64,000 nt of DNA, from positions 310,001 through 374,000 of the forward strand of contig NZ_JAGPYK010000001.1 in NCBI RefSeq assembly GCF_018070045.1, written 5' to 3'. Made by a program: the position numbers and the translations under genes. Source of the stretch: Micromonospora sp. U21. GTDB taxonomy: Bacteria; Actinomycetota; Actinomycetes; Mycobacteriales; Micromonosporaceae. The notes under the pieces were generated by a model. The model had not been told where the DNA came from, did not search any database, and was given only the letters and a program-made list of their open reading frames with translations. Positions 36,331-45,344 of the stretch are shown here, piece after piece (the first letter of the stretch is position 1; each line of letters begins with the position of its first letter).

Positions 36331-37554
36331 ATGCGCCTGCTCCCGCCGCCCGGCCCCGCCCGGGTCCTCACCCTCGGCACCCTGGTCAAGGCCGTCGGGC
36401 GGGGCCTCTGGCTGGTGGCCAGCGCGCTCTTCCTCACCCGGTCGGTCGACCTGTCGGCGACCCAGGTGGGCGTCGGGCTGAGCATCTCGGCGCTGGTCGG
36501 CGTGCTGGCCAGCGCGCCGAGCGGGTACCTGGCCGACCGTCTCGGCCCGCGCGGCGCGCAGGTCGGCGGGCTGATCGCCGCCGGCACCCTGACCGCAGGC
36601 CTGATCGCCGTCCGGTCGTTCCCCGCCTTCCTGCTGGTGGGCGCCGCCACGGCGCTCGCCGACGCGGTCGAGCGCGGTGCGCGGGGCGCGCTGATCGCCG
36701 GCGCGATCCCGGCCGACCAGCGGGTGCACACCCGCGCCTACCTGCGGGCCACCACCAACGTCGGTATCTCCGTCGGCGCCGTCCTCGGCGGCTTCGCCAT
36801 CGCCGCCGACACCCGCGCCGGGTACGTCGCGCTGATCCTGACCGCGGCAGCGGCGTCGCTGGCCGCTGCGGCGGTCTTCGTCCGCCTGCCCACCGTCGCG
36901 CCGGTCGCCGCCCCGCCGCACGGACCCCGGCTCATTGCCCTGCGGGACCGCCCGTTCCTCGCCTTCACCCTGCTCGACGGGCTGATGTCCATGCACTTCA
37001 GCCTGCTCACCATCGCCCTGCCGCTGTGGATCGCCGGGCACACCGCCGCGCCCGCCTGGATGATCTCCGCGTTGACGCTGATCAACACCGTGCTGGTGGT
37101 GCTCCTTCAGGTACGCGCCGCGCGCAGCGCCGTCACCCTGCCGGGTGCCGCCCGCGCCGTCCGCCGGGCCGGGGTGGCCATCGCGCTGGCCTGCGTCCTC
37201 TTCGCCGCGAGCGGTGCGCTCCCCACGGCGGGCGCTGTCGGCCTGCTCGGCTGCGGGGCGCTGGTGCACGTGATCGGGGAACTGTGGCACTCCGCCGCCG
37301 GCTGGGGGATCTCCTTCGGGCTCGCGCCAGCGGACGCGCAGGGGCAGTACCAGGGGGCGTACGGCATGGGTTACGAACTGGGCAAAATGCTCGCACCGGT
37401 GGTGGTGACCACCCTCGCGCTCGGCTGGGGTGTGCCGGGCTGGCTGGTGCTGGGTGGGCTGTTCCTCCTACTCGGTGCCCTGGTGCCCCCGGTCGTCCGG
37501 TGGGCCGGCCGGACCAGGTCGACCAGTCCGGCGGACGAGCCGGTGACCGTCTGA
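36331..37554 (+). CDS. MFS transporter
   Basis: A 407-residue major facilitator with about twelve membrane segments. GYLADRLGPRGAQVGG between helices 2 and 3 is the conserved MFS loop motif. The divergent PadR gene suggests that it is an inducible efflux pump. The substrate is not known. ATG 36331 is taken as the start; GTG 36322 would add three residues. With the promoter-like sequences close upstream the mRNA may be almost leaderless. Confidence 0.85.
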   Translation: MRLLPPPGPARVLTLGTLVKAVGRGLWLVASALFLTRSVDLSATQVGVGLSISALVGVLASAPSGYLADRLGPRGAQVGGLIAAGTLTAGLIAVRSFPAFLLVGAATALADAVERGARGALIAGAIPADQRVHTRAYLRATTNVGISVGAVLGGFAIAADTRAGYVALILTAAAASLAAAAVFVRLPTVAPVAAPPHGPRLIALRDRPFLAFTLLDGLMSMHFSLLTIALPLWIAGHTAAPAWMISALTLINTVLVVLLQVRAARSAVTLPGAARAVRRAGVAIALACVLFAASGALPTAGAVGLLGCGALVHVIGELWHSAAGWGISFGLAPADAQGQYQGAYGMGYELGKMLAPVVVTTLALGWGVPGWLVLGGLFLLLGALVPPVVRWAGRTRSTSPADEPVTV

Positions 37555-37611
37555 GACCGGCCTCGCCACTCGGCCGGCGGCGCAGGGGTGCGATCTGGCA
37601 GGCTGGTACAC

Positions 37612-38451
37612 GTGCTGACGGTGCCGGTACGGCAACTGGGGGAATCGGAGCGCCGCGCGGTCGAGCGACTGCTCGACCTGGACCCGTTCGCGGGCGCGCA
37701 GGTCGCCGAGCGCATCGCCGCGCGCGGGCTCTCCTGGTGGCGGGCCGAGGGCCGGATCCTGGGGTACGGCGCACGGCGCAACCTCGAATCGCTCTGCTGG
37801 CTCGGCGGGAACCTCACCCCGGTGCTCGCCACCGACGCCGCGGTGGCCGCCTTCGCCGAAGTGCTCGCCGGCGAGGAGCGACTCTGCTCCTCCATCGTCG
37901 GCCGGGCTGACGCCGTCCTCGGGTTGTGGGACCGTCTCTCCGACACCTGGGGTCCGGCGCGCGACGTCCGGCCCAACCAGCCGCTGCTCGCCACCGACGC
38001 GCTGCCGGCCGTACCGGTCGACCCGGAGGTACGCCAGGTCCGTGCCGGTGAGGTCGACCGGCTCTTTCCAGCGGCGGTGGCCATGTACACCGAGGAGGTC
38101 GGCGTCTCCCCGCTGGCCGAGGACGCCGGGCGCAGCTACCGCCGGCGGGTCAACGACCTGGTCCGCGCCGGCCGAGCGTACGCCCGCTTCGTCGACGGCA
38201 AGGTCGTCTTCAAGGCCGAACTGGCCGTGGTGACCAAGCGGACCGCGCAGATCCAGGGCGTCTGGGTGGCGCCGGAGTGGCGGGGCCGCGGGATCGCCAC
38301 CTCCGCGATGGCGACCGTGGTGCGCGACGCGCTGCTGCGGGTCGCCCCGACAGTCAGCCTGTACGTCAACGACTTCAACCTGCCGGCCCGCCGGGTGTAC
38401 GAGCGCTGCGGCTTCCAGCCGGTCGGCACCCTCGCCACGGTCCTCTTCTGA
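37612..38451 (+). CDS. GNAT acetyltransferase of the ispG neighbourhood
   Basis: A 279-residue protein with an N-terminal DUF4081-type domain and a C-terminal GNAT domain; the acetyl-CoA loop is PEWRGRGIATSAM, and YVNDFNLPARRVYERCGF follows. A gene of this kind commonly follows ispG in actinobacteria, but here the PadR and MFS genes lie in between. The GTG at 37612 (MLTVPVRQLGESE) matches the family's usual start. The physiological substrate is unknown. Confidence 0.85.
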   Translation: MLTVPVRQLGESERRAVERLLDLDPFAGAQVAERIAARGLSWWRAEGRILGYGARRNLESLCWLGGNLTPVLATDAAVAAFAEVLAGEERLCSSIVGRADAVLGLWDRLSDTWGPARDVRPNQPLLATDALPAVPVDPEVRQVRAGEVDRLFPAAVAMYTEEVGVSPLAEDAGRSYRRRVNDLVRAGRAYARFVDGKVVFKAELAVVTKRTAQIQGVWVAPEWRGRGIATSAMATVVRDALLRVAPTVSLYVNDFNLPARRVYERCGFQPVGTLATVLF

Positions 38452-38554
38452 CCGCTCTTGTCGTCGGCGCGCCCGTCGTCAGCGCGCCCGTCCGTCCCCT
38501 CGCCGGCCGCCCGGTTGTTCGGGATGGGTCCAAGAAGATCTGGTCGTGGATATG

Positions 38555-38594
38555 CCGCTGGCCGACGCCCCGGGGGTGGGGTGCCGGCCAGCGG
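38555..38594. terminator. Bidirectional terminator
   Basis: Stem CCGCTGGCCG with its complement (38585-38594), extended by pairing of CCCC and GGGG, between the convergent GNAT gene and the lysozyme-like gene. Confidence 0.75.
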
Positions 38595-38624
38595 TCACTG
38601 TCATGCGGGTGGTGCTGCGGTGGG

Positions 38625-39209
38625 TCAGCTGTTCCAGTGCTGGGCGACCAGGTCGGTGGCCTGCTGTTCCCACTGGGCGTAGGCGTCGGGGTAGGCCGAG
38701 ACCTGCACGGTCTGCGCGGCGTCGGTCAACGCCATGTCCTGCCACCCGTCGACCTGCTTCAGGCCCTTGAGGAACGCGGTGGTGGAGTACTCGGGGTCGG
38801 TGATCTGCTCCGGCGTGCCCCAACCCGAGCTGGGGCGCTGCTGGAACAGGCCCAGCGAGTCGTGGTCGTTGCGGTCGCCGAGGTGACCCAGGTTCTCCAG
38901 CTTGGACTCCTGCAGGCTGGTGGCGATCGAGATGACCGCGGCCCGCTCGGGCAGCCCGGCCTTCTTCGTCGCGGCGATGATCGCCTTGACATTGCCGGTC
39001 TGCTCGTCGTTCAGATCGATGCGCGACTGCGCACCCTGAGTACCGTGCGGGATCAGCTTGCCCATGTCGGGCTTGTCCGCCTGCACCACAGCAACCGACT
39101 TGGCATCCACCGTCGGAGTGCCAGCGTGAGCGATCGGACCGGCGAAGACACCACCGGCGAACGCGAGACCAGCAACCGACAGCACGCTCTTACGAATGAT
39201 CGTGTTCAT
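38625..39209 (-). CDS. Secreted lysozyme-like / transglycosylase-like protein
   Basis: A 194-residue protein with a signal peptide (about 1-29, ending IAHAG) and a lysozyme-fold core: AVISIATSLQESKLENL carries the putative catalytic Glu, and SLGLFQQRPSSGWGT is the QQRP-type motif of actinobacterial transglycosylase-like proteins. It probably acts on peptidoglycan outside the cell. The ATG at 39209 follows a good site, GAAGGAG. Upstream, on the same strand, three tandem promoter-like repeats occur (39366-39577), so expression is probably under unusual control. Confidence 0.8.
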   Translation of the reverse strand: MNTIIRKSVLSVAGLAFAGGVFAGPIAHAGTPTVDAKSVAVVQADKPDMGKLIPHGTQGAQSRIDLNDEQTGNVKAIIAATKKAGLPERAAVISIATSLQESKLENLGHLGDRNDHDSLGLFQQRPSSGWGTPEQITDPEYSTTAFLKGLKQVDGWQDMALTDAAQTVQVSAYPDAYAQWEQQATDLVAQHWNS

Positions 39210-39365
39210 CAGGGGTCAGCTCCTTCAGGGGGTAGACACCCACCGCCACACGGGGGAAACGGCGTGCGGGTGCGAGCACCTCGTCCGGCGCTTTCAACAC
39301 AAGGGGGGAAAGTCTTCACGGTCGGCGGCCTACAAGCCGGGAGGCTCGTGGCGCCGGAACTGTGT

Positions 39366-39577
39366 GTAACGACCGCCGGGCCGAGCCCATTCCAGGGCTG
39401 GCGCATCCAACAGGCACCCCGTTCGGGGGTGCTGGTGCGGTCGGTCGGGAGTCTGCAACGACCGCGCACCTGCGGGCATTCCAACCCCGGCCGCGCTGCC
39501 AACCCGCGGGGCGGGTGGCGGGCCGGTGGTGCTGCGATCGTCAGGGTATGTAACGACCCCCGGCCCGCCACGATTCC
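39366..39577 (-). promoter_or_regulatory. Three tandem GGAAT-N18-GTT repeats upstream of the lysozyme-like gene
   Basis: On the minus strand GGAAT is followed after exactly 18 bases by GTT at 39577-39552, 39482-39457 and 39391-39366. The copies are 91 and 95 bp apart, and similar sequence around them (GGTCGTTACA and downstream bases) shows that they arose by repetition. GGAAT-N18-GTT resembles the promoters of SigR/ECF-type sigma factors of actinobacteria. Promoter function is inference. Confidence 0.5.
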
Positions 39578-39675
39578 ACCCCACGGATGCAGCCGGTCAC
39601 AACCCAGAAACCCCCTGATACCGGACACCCGGCACGAGATCACCGACCGTTCCGACGTCGGATGCGCCCGCCGGC

Positions 39676-39756
39676 GTTGATCGACTCGGTATCGGCGATA
39701 TCGGGGCATCCGAGGGCCGTGGACACCGCGACATCCGCGTACCGAGTCGACCATCG
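39676..39756. repeat. Palindromic GATCGAC element, copy 2
   Basis: Left arm 39679-39711 has 28 of 33 bases in common with the left arm at 31715-31747. The right arm (39721-39756) pairs imperfectly with it. Confidence 0.8.
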
Positions 39757-39798
39757 CGGGCAGGGCGATCCGGAGGGCGAGGTGGTCGATGACCGGTA

Positions 39799-39841
39799 TA
39801 CCTCAGAGGCATATGTATGACTCACAGGTATAACGCTCACC
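39799..39841. repeat. Palindromic TATACCTCAGA element, copy 2
   Basis: Same arrangement as the element at 10700-10744, with TATACCTCAGAG, the centre GCATATGTATGA and AGGTATA, but three mismatches in the arms. The flank CGCTCA is also shared. Confidence 0.8.
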
Positions 39842-39931
39842 CCACCGACCGCCCCGGCAAGGGTCGGCATGAGCCACGTCCACCGCGAGCATCGGCCGGC
39901 AGCCGCCGGCGAGACGCGCCCAGGCGGCAGT

Positions 39932-40411
39932 GATCAACGCGAACGAACGACCGCCCCGACAGGACGGGACACACCGCGCCTCGCGCAGGAATCAGGACGG
40001 ACAAGGATCGCCGCCGGGATCGGGGCTTGCCGGAACCCCGCTCAGGGACCGGAAGAACCGGCGACGACCCGCCGGGGATGGGACTCACCGCACGTCGCGA
40101 GGATCGGAACCGATGGCGATCGCCGCCGGGATCGCGCTTGCCCTACCCCGGGCAGAGATCTGGACCGGACCGAACAATCCGCCGGGATGGGCTTGCCGGA
40201 CCCTCGCAGAGATCGGAACGGACTGAACAACCTGCCGGGGATCGGGCTTGCCAGGCGCACGAACAGATCGGAACGGACCGAGCAATCCGCCGGGGATCGG
40301 GGCTTGCCAGGCCCATCGCACAGATCGGAACGGACCGAACAACCCGCCGGGGATGGGCTTGGCGGACCCAGCGCAGGGATCACGACGGACGGCGACCGCC
40401 GGCGGGTTGGA
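39932..40411. repeat. Degenerate tandem array, nine units of about 55 bp
   Basis: Units start at about 39932, 39989, 40047, 40102, 40157, 40211, 40266, 40323 and 40378 (the last one partial), so the period is 54-58 bp. The best conserved part reads GATCGGAACGGACCGAACAA followed by CCGCCGGGGATCGGGGCTTGCC; the end of the unit varies more. The period is not a multiple of three, so the array is not a coding repeat. Copies near 40211-40377 are most alike and those near the left end are decayed. It lies 240-720 bp upstream of the ABC exporter. Confidence 0.85.
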
Positions 40412-40649
40412 GACCGCCGTGCCCACTGTCCCTCGGCGTTGTCCTTCATGGGTCTGCTGGTGGTCGTGAACTGGCTGGATCTTCCGACCGGACCGGCCGG
40501 TCGAGGACGTGCGGGAGGGGCTTCTCGGTATCGCGCGTCAGGCTGCCCATACCTGACCGGAAGCCCTGCTCAGAGCGGGTAAATCGGTTGAGTGGACACG
40601 TCGCGACAGGCACGCTGGGTTCTCCGCCACCCACGTCCGGAGGACACCG

Positions 40650-43600
40650 ATGCGCCTGCTCCGTGATCTGTGGGGCACCTCGCCACGTCGCCTGACGATC
40701 GTGGTCGTCCTGATCATGCTCGGCGCCGCCGGCCAGGCGGGCGCGTCGGCGCTGGCCGGAGCGGTGCTGGTGCATCGCTCGGCCAGCTTCTTCGCCGTAC
40801 TGGCCGCGGCGCTCGTCGCCGTGGTGCTCACCGACCTGGCGGTGAGCCTGCTGATGGCCGGCCTGACCGCCGACTGGTCCGCCGACGTGCGCCGGCGGCT
40901 CTGCCGGGTCGCGCTCGGGCAGGACCTGCCCACCCTGGAGACCACCCCGGTGGGTGAGCTGCTCGACCGCATCGACGGGGACGTCTACCAGGTGGCGTCG
41001 GCGGTCCGAAACCAGGGCACCCGGCTCGCCCAGGGCCTCTGCGTCGGCCTGCTGTCGATGGTCGTGGCGCTGGCCGTGTGGTGGCCGGCCGGGATCGCGA
41101 TGCTGCTGCTCACAGTGGTGCTCGCCGTCGGGCTGCGCCGGCCCACGGCGCGGATCGGTCCCGCCCGGATGGCCGAGGAGGAGGCATGGTCGGACCTGGC
41201 GGCGGTGATGGAGGAGGCGGTGCACGGCCAGGACGACGTACGCACCAGTCTGGCCCGGCCGTACGTGCTGCGGCTGTACGCCCGCAGGGCCGCCGCCGTG
41301 CTGTCCCGGGGCCGCCTGGTCTGGGTGCTGTCCGCCCGGGTTGCCGCGGCCGCCACCGCCACGATCCGGGCCGGCATCGGGGTGGTCGTGCTCGGCGGCG
41401 CCTGGGCGTTGGCCACCGACCGGATCGACGCTGCCCGCCTCACCGCCATCTGGCTGCTCGCTCTCGCCTTCGGAGCCACTGCGGAGCACGTCAGCCGGAT
41501 GGTGCCGGAACTCCAGGAGGCTCTCGGCGCCTGGGCCCGGGTGCAGCTGCTCCAGAAGGCCCGGCAGGAGCCCCTCGGCGGGGCCAGCCCGACCGATGGT
41601 GACCTGCGCATCCGCGACCTGACGTTCGGGTACGAGGTGAGCGGGCCGGAGAGCGGCCGGGGGGCCGCGCTGCGCGGGGTCAGCCTCACCTTCGCGCGTG
41701 GCCGCTCGTACGCGCTGATCGGGCGTACCGGTTCGGGCAAGTCGACACTGGCGAAGGTGCTCACCAGGGCCGTCGACGTGCCACCCGGAACGGTCTTCCT
41801 CGGCGGCACCGACCTGTGCGACCTCGACGTCGAGCAGCTGCGCCGCTGGGTGGCGCTGGTGCCGCAGCGCACCGAGATCCTGGCCGGCACGCTCGCCGAG
41901 AACGTCGCGCTCTTCGACCCGGAGCTGCTCGACGCCGCAGCCCGAGCGCTGGACGAGCTGGGCCTGGCCGGCTGGATCGCCGAACTGCCGGAAGGGCTGG
42001 CGACCCGGCTGGGGGAGGGCGGGCACGTGCTCTCCGCCGGTCAGGAGCAGCTGGTGGCGTTCGCCCGGATCCTGGTCCGCGACCCGCACGTGGTGATCCT
42101 CGACGAGGCCACCGCACGGCTGGACCCGGTCACCGAGGCACGGGTACAGCGGGCTACCGAACGGCTGCTGCGCGACCGGATCGGCATCGTCATCGCGCAC
42201 CGGCTCTCCTCCGTGCGCCGCTGTGACGAGGTGGTGGTGCTGGCCGACGGCACGGTGGTCGAGGCCGGCCCGCTCGAAACGTCGACGCGCTTCGCCGAGC
42301 TGCTCGCGACGAGCCACGCCGCCGCGTACGCCGCGGTGGTGCCGGCCGGCCGCACCGGCGCCGGCACCGACCTGCTGGTCGGCCCCGACCCGGCCGATGC
42401 CTGGCCGAGCGGGCCGGTGACCGCGCCGGTCGAGCCGGTCGGGCCGGTCGAGCCGAAACGTGCCGATCCGCCGCCGCTGCCGCCGGTTCCGCCGGCCCGG
42501 ACGCTGCGGGAGATCGTCCGACTCTGCACCAACGACCCCCGGTACGGGCTGGCCGCGATCGTGCTGTTCCTCGGGCTCTCCCTGCTCGGGCTGGACGGCC
42601 CGGTGCTGCCCTGGCTCTGGGCCGACCTGGTTGACGGGACCGGCAACCCGTACCTGCCGGCACTGGGCATCGTGGCCGGGCTGCTGGTCACCCTGCCGCT
42701 GCCGTTCTACACCCACGTCTGGTTCCCTCAGTGGTGGGTGCGGCAGATGCTGCGGATCAGCCTGCGCCTGGTGCACGGCCAGACCGGGCCGCGCCGGGTC
42801 AGCTCGCACACCCCGGCCGAGGTGGTGGCGCAGGGCGGTGACACCGAGCGGGTGGTCCAGCTCGCCGACAACGTGCTGGACCAGGCCGTCGCGCTGGTCC
42901 TGGTGGTCGCCATGACGGCGGTCACCGGCAGCGTCGTACCGGCGCTGTTCTTCCTCGGCACGATGGTCGTCTCCGGGCTGGCCGCGACGTTGTTCGGGCC
43001 GAAGCTCGAGCGTGCCGCCCGCGCGACGGTGGCGGCGCGTGCCGCCTTCGCCACCGCGCTGGTCTCCGCGCTCTCCGCGGCGCGGACGGTGAAGCTCGCC
43101 GGCGCGACCGCGGCGGTGCTACGCCACCTCGCCGATCTGGACGTGCTGCGCAGCGACCGGCAGCGGCGGGAGATCTCGGTGCAGGTGTGGTCGCGCTCCA
43201 CGCCGTCGGTGGCCAGCGGGCTGCTGCCGATCGGCGCGTGGGCGCTCTATCTGACGGGCGAGCTCTCTGCCGGGGCGGTGCTGGTGGCCGTCTCCACCCT
43301 CGGCGCGGCGCGCTGGTTCGCCTGGACCACCGCGTCGTTGATCTCCCAGCTGCCCTCCGCGCGGGTCTGGACCCGGCGCACGGTGGCGATGACCGGGGTG
43401 GGCGCGTACTCCGCCGGGGTGCCCGCGGTCGACCTGGCCGCCGGGACGGCCCCCGCGCCGACGCCGCCGCCCCGGCACCCGCTGCGCCGGCTGGAGCTGC
43501 GCGGCTTCGGCGTGGTGCACTCCGACGGCACGGCCGCCGTCCGGGACGTGGACCTGACCGTGCAACGCGGGCAGCTGGTTCTGGTCGTCGGGCCGGTCGG

Positions 43601-44165
43601 CTCGGGCAAGTCGTCGCTGCTGCGGGCGTTGGCCGGGATCGTGCACCACACCGGCGAGCTGTCCTGGAACGGTGACCCGGTCACCGAGCCGGAGCTGTTC
43701 CTGCGCCCCAACCAGGTCGGCTACGTCGGCCAGCTGCCCCGGGTGCTCTCCGGCACGGTGGCGGACAACATCGCGCTCGGCCACCAGGTGGACGCCGCCG
43801 GAGCGGTCAGCACCGCCCAGCTCGACCACGACCTCGCCGCCGCAGGTGGTGGGTTGGGCCTGCTCATCGGGCACAAGGGCACCCGGCTCTCCGGCGGCCA
43901 GCTCCAGCGGCTGGCGCTGGCCCGGGCGCTGGCGCCGCGTACCGAACTGCTGGTCGCCGACGACGTGTCGTCGGCGCTGGACGTCACCACCGAGCTGGCG
44001 CTGTGGCAGGCACTGCGCGCGCACGGGGTGACCGTGGTCGGCTCGACCGCGAAGCGCGCCGCGCTGGTCCGCGCCGACCACGTGGTGGTGCTGATCGGCG
44101 GCACGGTCGCCGCCCAGGGTGCCTGGCGGGACCTGGAGGGCGACTGGTCGCACCTGGCCGGGTGA
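40650..44165 (+). CDS. Fused ABC exporter with two permease-ATPase halves
   Basis: A 1,171-residue protein made of two membrane-plus-ATPase halves. NBD1 has Walker A GRTGSGKST (about 357), a variant signature LSAGQEQ (460) and Walker B VVILDEAT (480). NBD2 has GPVGSGKSS (980), LSGGQLQ (1080) and LLVADDVSS (1100), where Asp replaces the catalytic Glu. The odd signature and the odd Walker B would meet in the same ATP site, the pattern of heterodimeric exporters with one degenerate site. A proline-rich linker joins the halves (about 585-620). The ATG at 40650 follows CCGGAGGA. Substrate unknown. Confidence 0.9.
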   Translation: MRLLRDLWGTSPRRLTIVVVLIMLGAAGQAGASALAGAVLVHRSASFFAVLAAALVAVVLTDLAVSLLMAGLTADWSADVRRRLCRVALGQDLPTLETTPVGELLDRIDGDVYQVASAVRNQGTRLAQGLCVGLLSMVVALAVWWPAGIAMLLLTVVLAVGLRRPTARIGPARMAEEEAWSDLAAVMEEAVHGQDDVRTSLARPYVLRLYARRAAAVLSRGRLVWVLSARVAAAATATIRAGIGVVVLGGAWALATDRIDAARLTAIWLLALAFGATAEHVSRMVPELQEALGAWARVQLLQKARQEPLGGASPTDGDLRIRDLTFGYEVSGPESGRGAALRGVSLTFARGRSYALIGRTGSGKSTLAKVLTRAVDVPPGTVFLGGTDLCDLDVEQLRRWVALVPQRTEILAGTLAENVALFDPELLDAAARALDELGLAGWIAELPEGLATRLGEGGHVLSAGQEQLVAFARILVRDPHVVILDEATARLDPVTEARVQRATERLLRDRIGIVIAHRLSSVRRCDEVVVLADGTVVEAGPLETSTRFAELLATSHAAAYAAVVPAGRTGAGTDLLVGPDPADAWPSGPVTAPVEPVGPVEPKRADPPPLPPVPPARTLREIVRLCTNDPRYGLAAIVLFLGLSLLGLDGPVLPWLWADLVDGTGNPYLPALGIVAGLLVTLPLPFYTHVWFPQWWVRQMLRISLRLVHGQTGPRRVSSHTPAEVVAQGGDTERVVQLADNVLDQAVALVLVVAMTAVTGSVVPALFFLGTMVVSGLAATLFGPKLERAARATVAARAAFATALVSALSAARTVKLAGATAAVLRHLADLDVLRSDRQRREISVQVWSRSTPSVASGLLPIGAWALYLTGELSAGAVLVAVSTLGAARWFAWTTASLISQLPSARVWTRRTVAMTGVGAYSAGVPAVDLAAGTAPAPTPPPRHPLRRLELRGFGVVHSDGTAAVRDVDLTVQRGQLVLVVGPVGSGKSSLLRALAGIVHHTGELSWNGDPVTEPELFLRPNQVGYVGQLPRVLSGTVADNIALGHQVDAAGAVSTAQLDHDLAAAGGGLGLLIGHKGTRLSGGQLQRLALARALAPRTELLVADDVSSALDVTTELALWQALRAHGVTVVGSTAKRAALVRADHVVVLIGGTVAAQGAWRDLEGDWSHLAG

Positions 44166-44166
44166 C

Positions 44167-44202
44167 GGTCGGGCGGCTGCCCCGCACGTCAGCCGCCCGA
44201 CC
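44167..44202. terminator. Bidirectional terminator
   Basis: Perfect 13-bp stem (44167-44179 with 44190-44202) and a 10-base loop, between the ABC exporter and the convergent oxidoreductase gene. Confidence 0.85.
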
Positions 44203-44210
44203 GGCGGGGA

Positions 44211-45344
<1,134 letters not shown>

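Noticed and set aside
39210-39370. c-di-AMP (ydaO-type) riboswitch in the leader of the lysozyme-like gene
   Set aside because: This class occurs before cell-wall hydrolase genes in actinobacteria, but I could not find its conserved sequence blocks here.
39932-40411. CRISPR array
   Set aside because: The whole ~55-bp unit is conserved to some extent, the repeats are degenerate, there are no distinct spacers and no cas genes are near.
39869-40582. Protein-coding frames across the tandem array on both strands
   Set aside because: The repeat period is not a multiple of three, so the frame changes from unit to unit, and the products have no recognisable domain or ribosome binding site.
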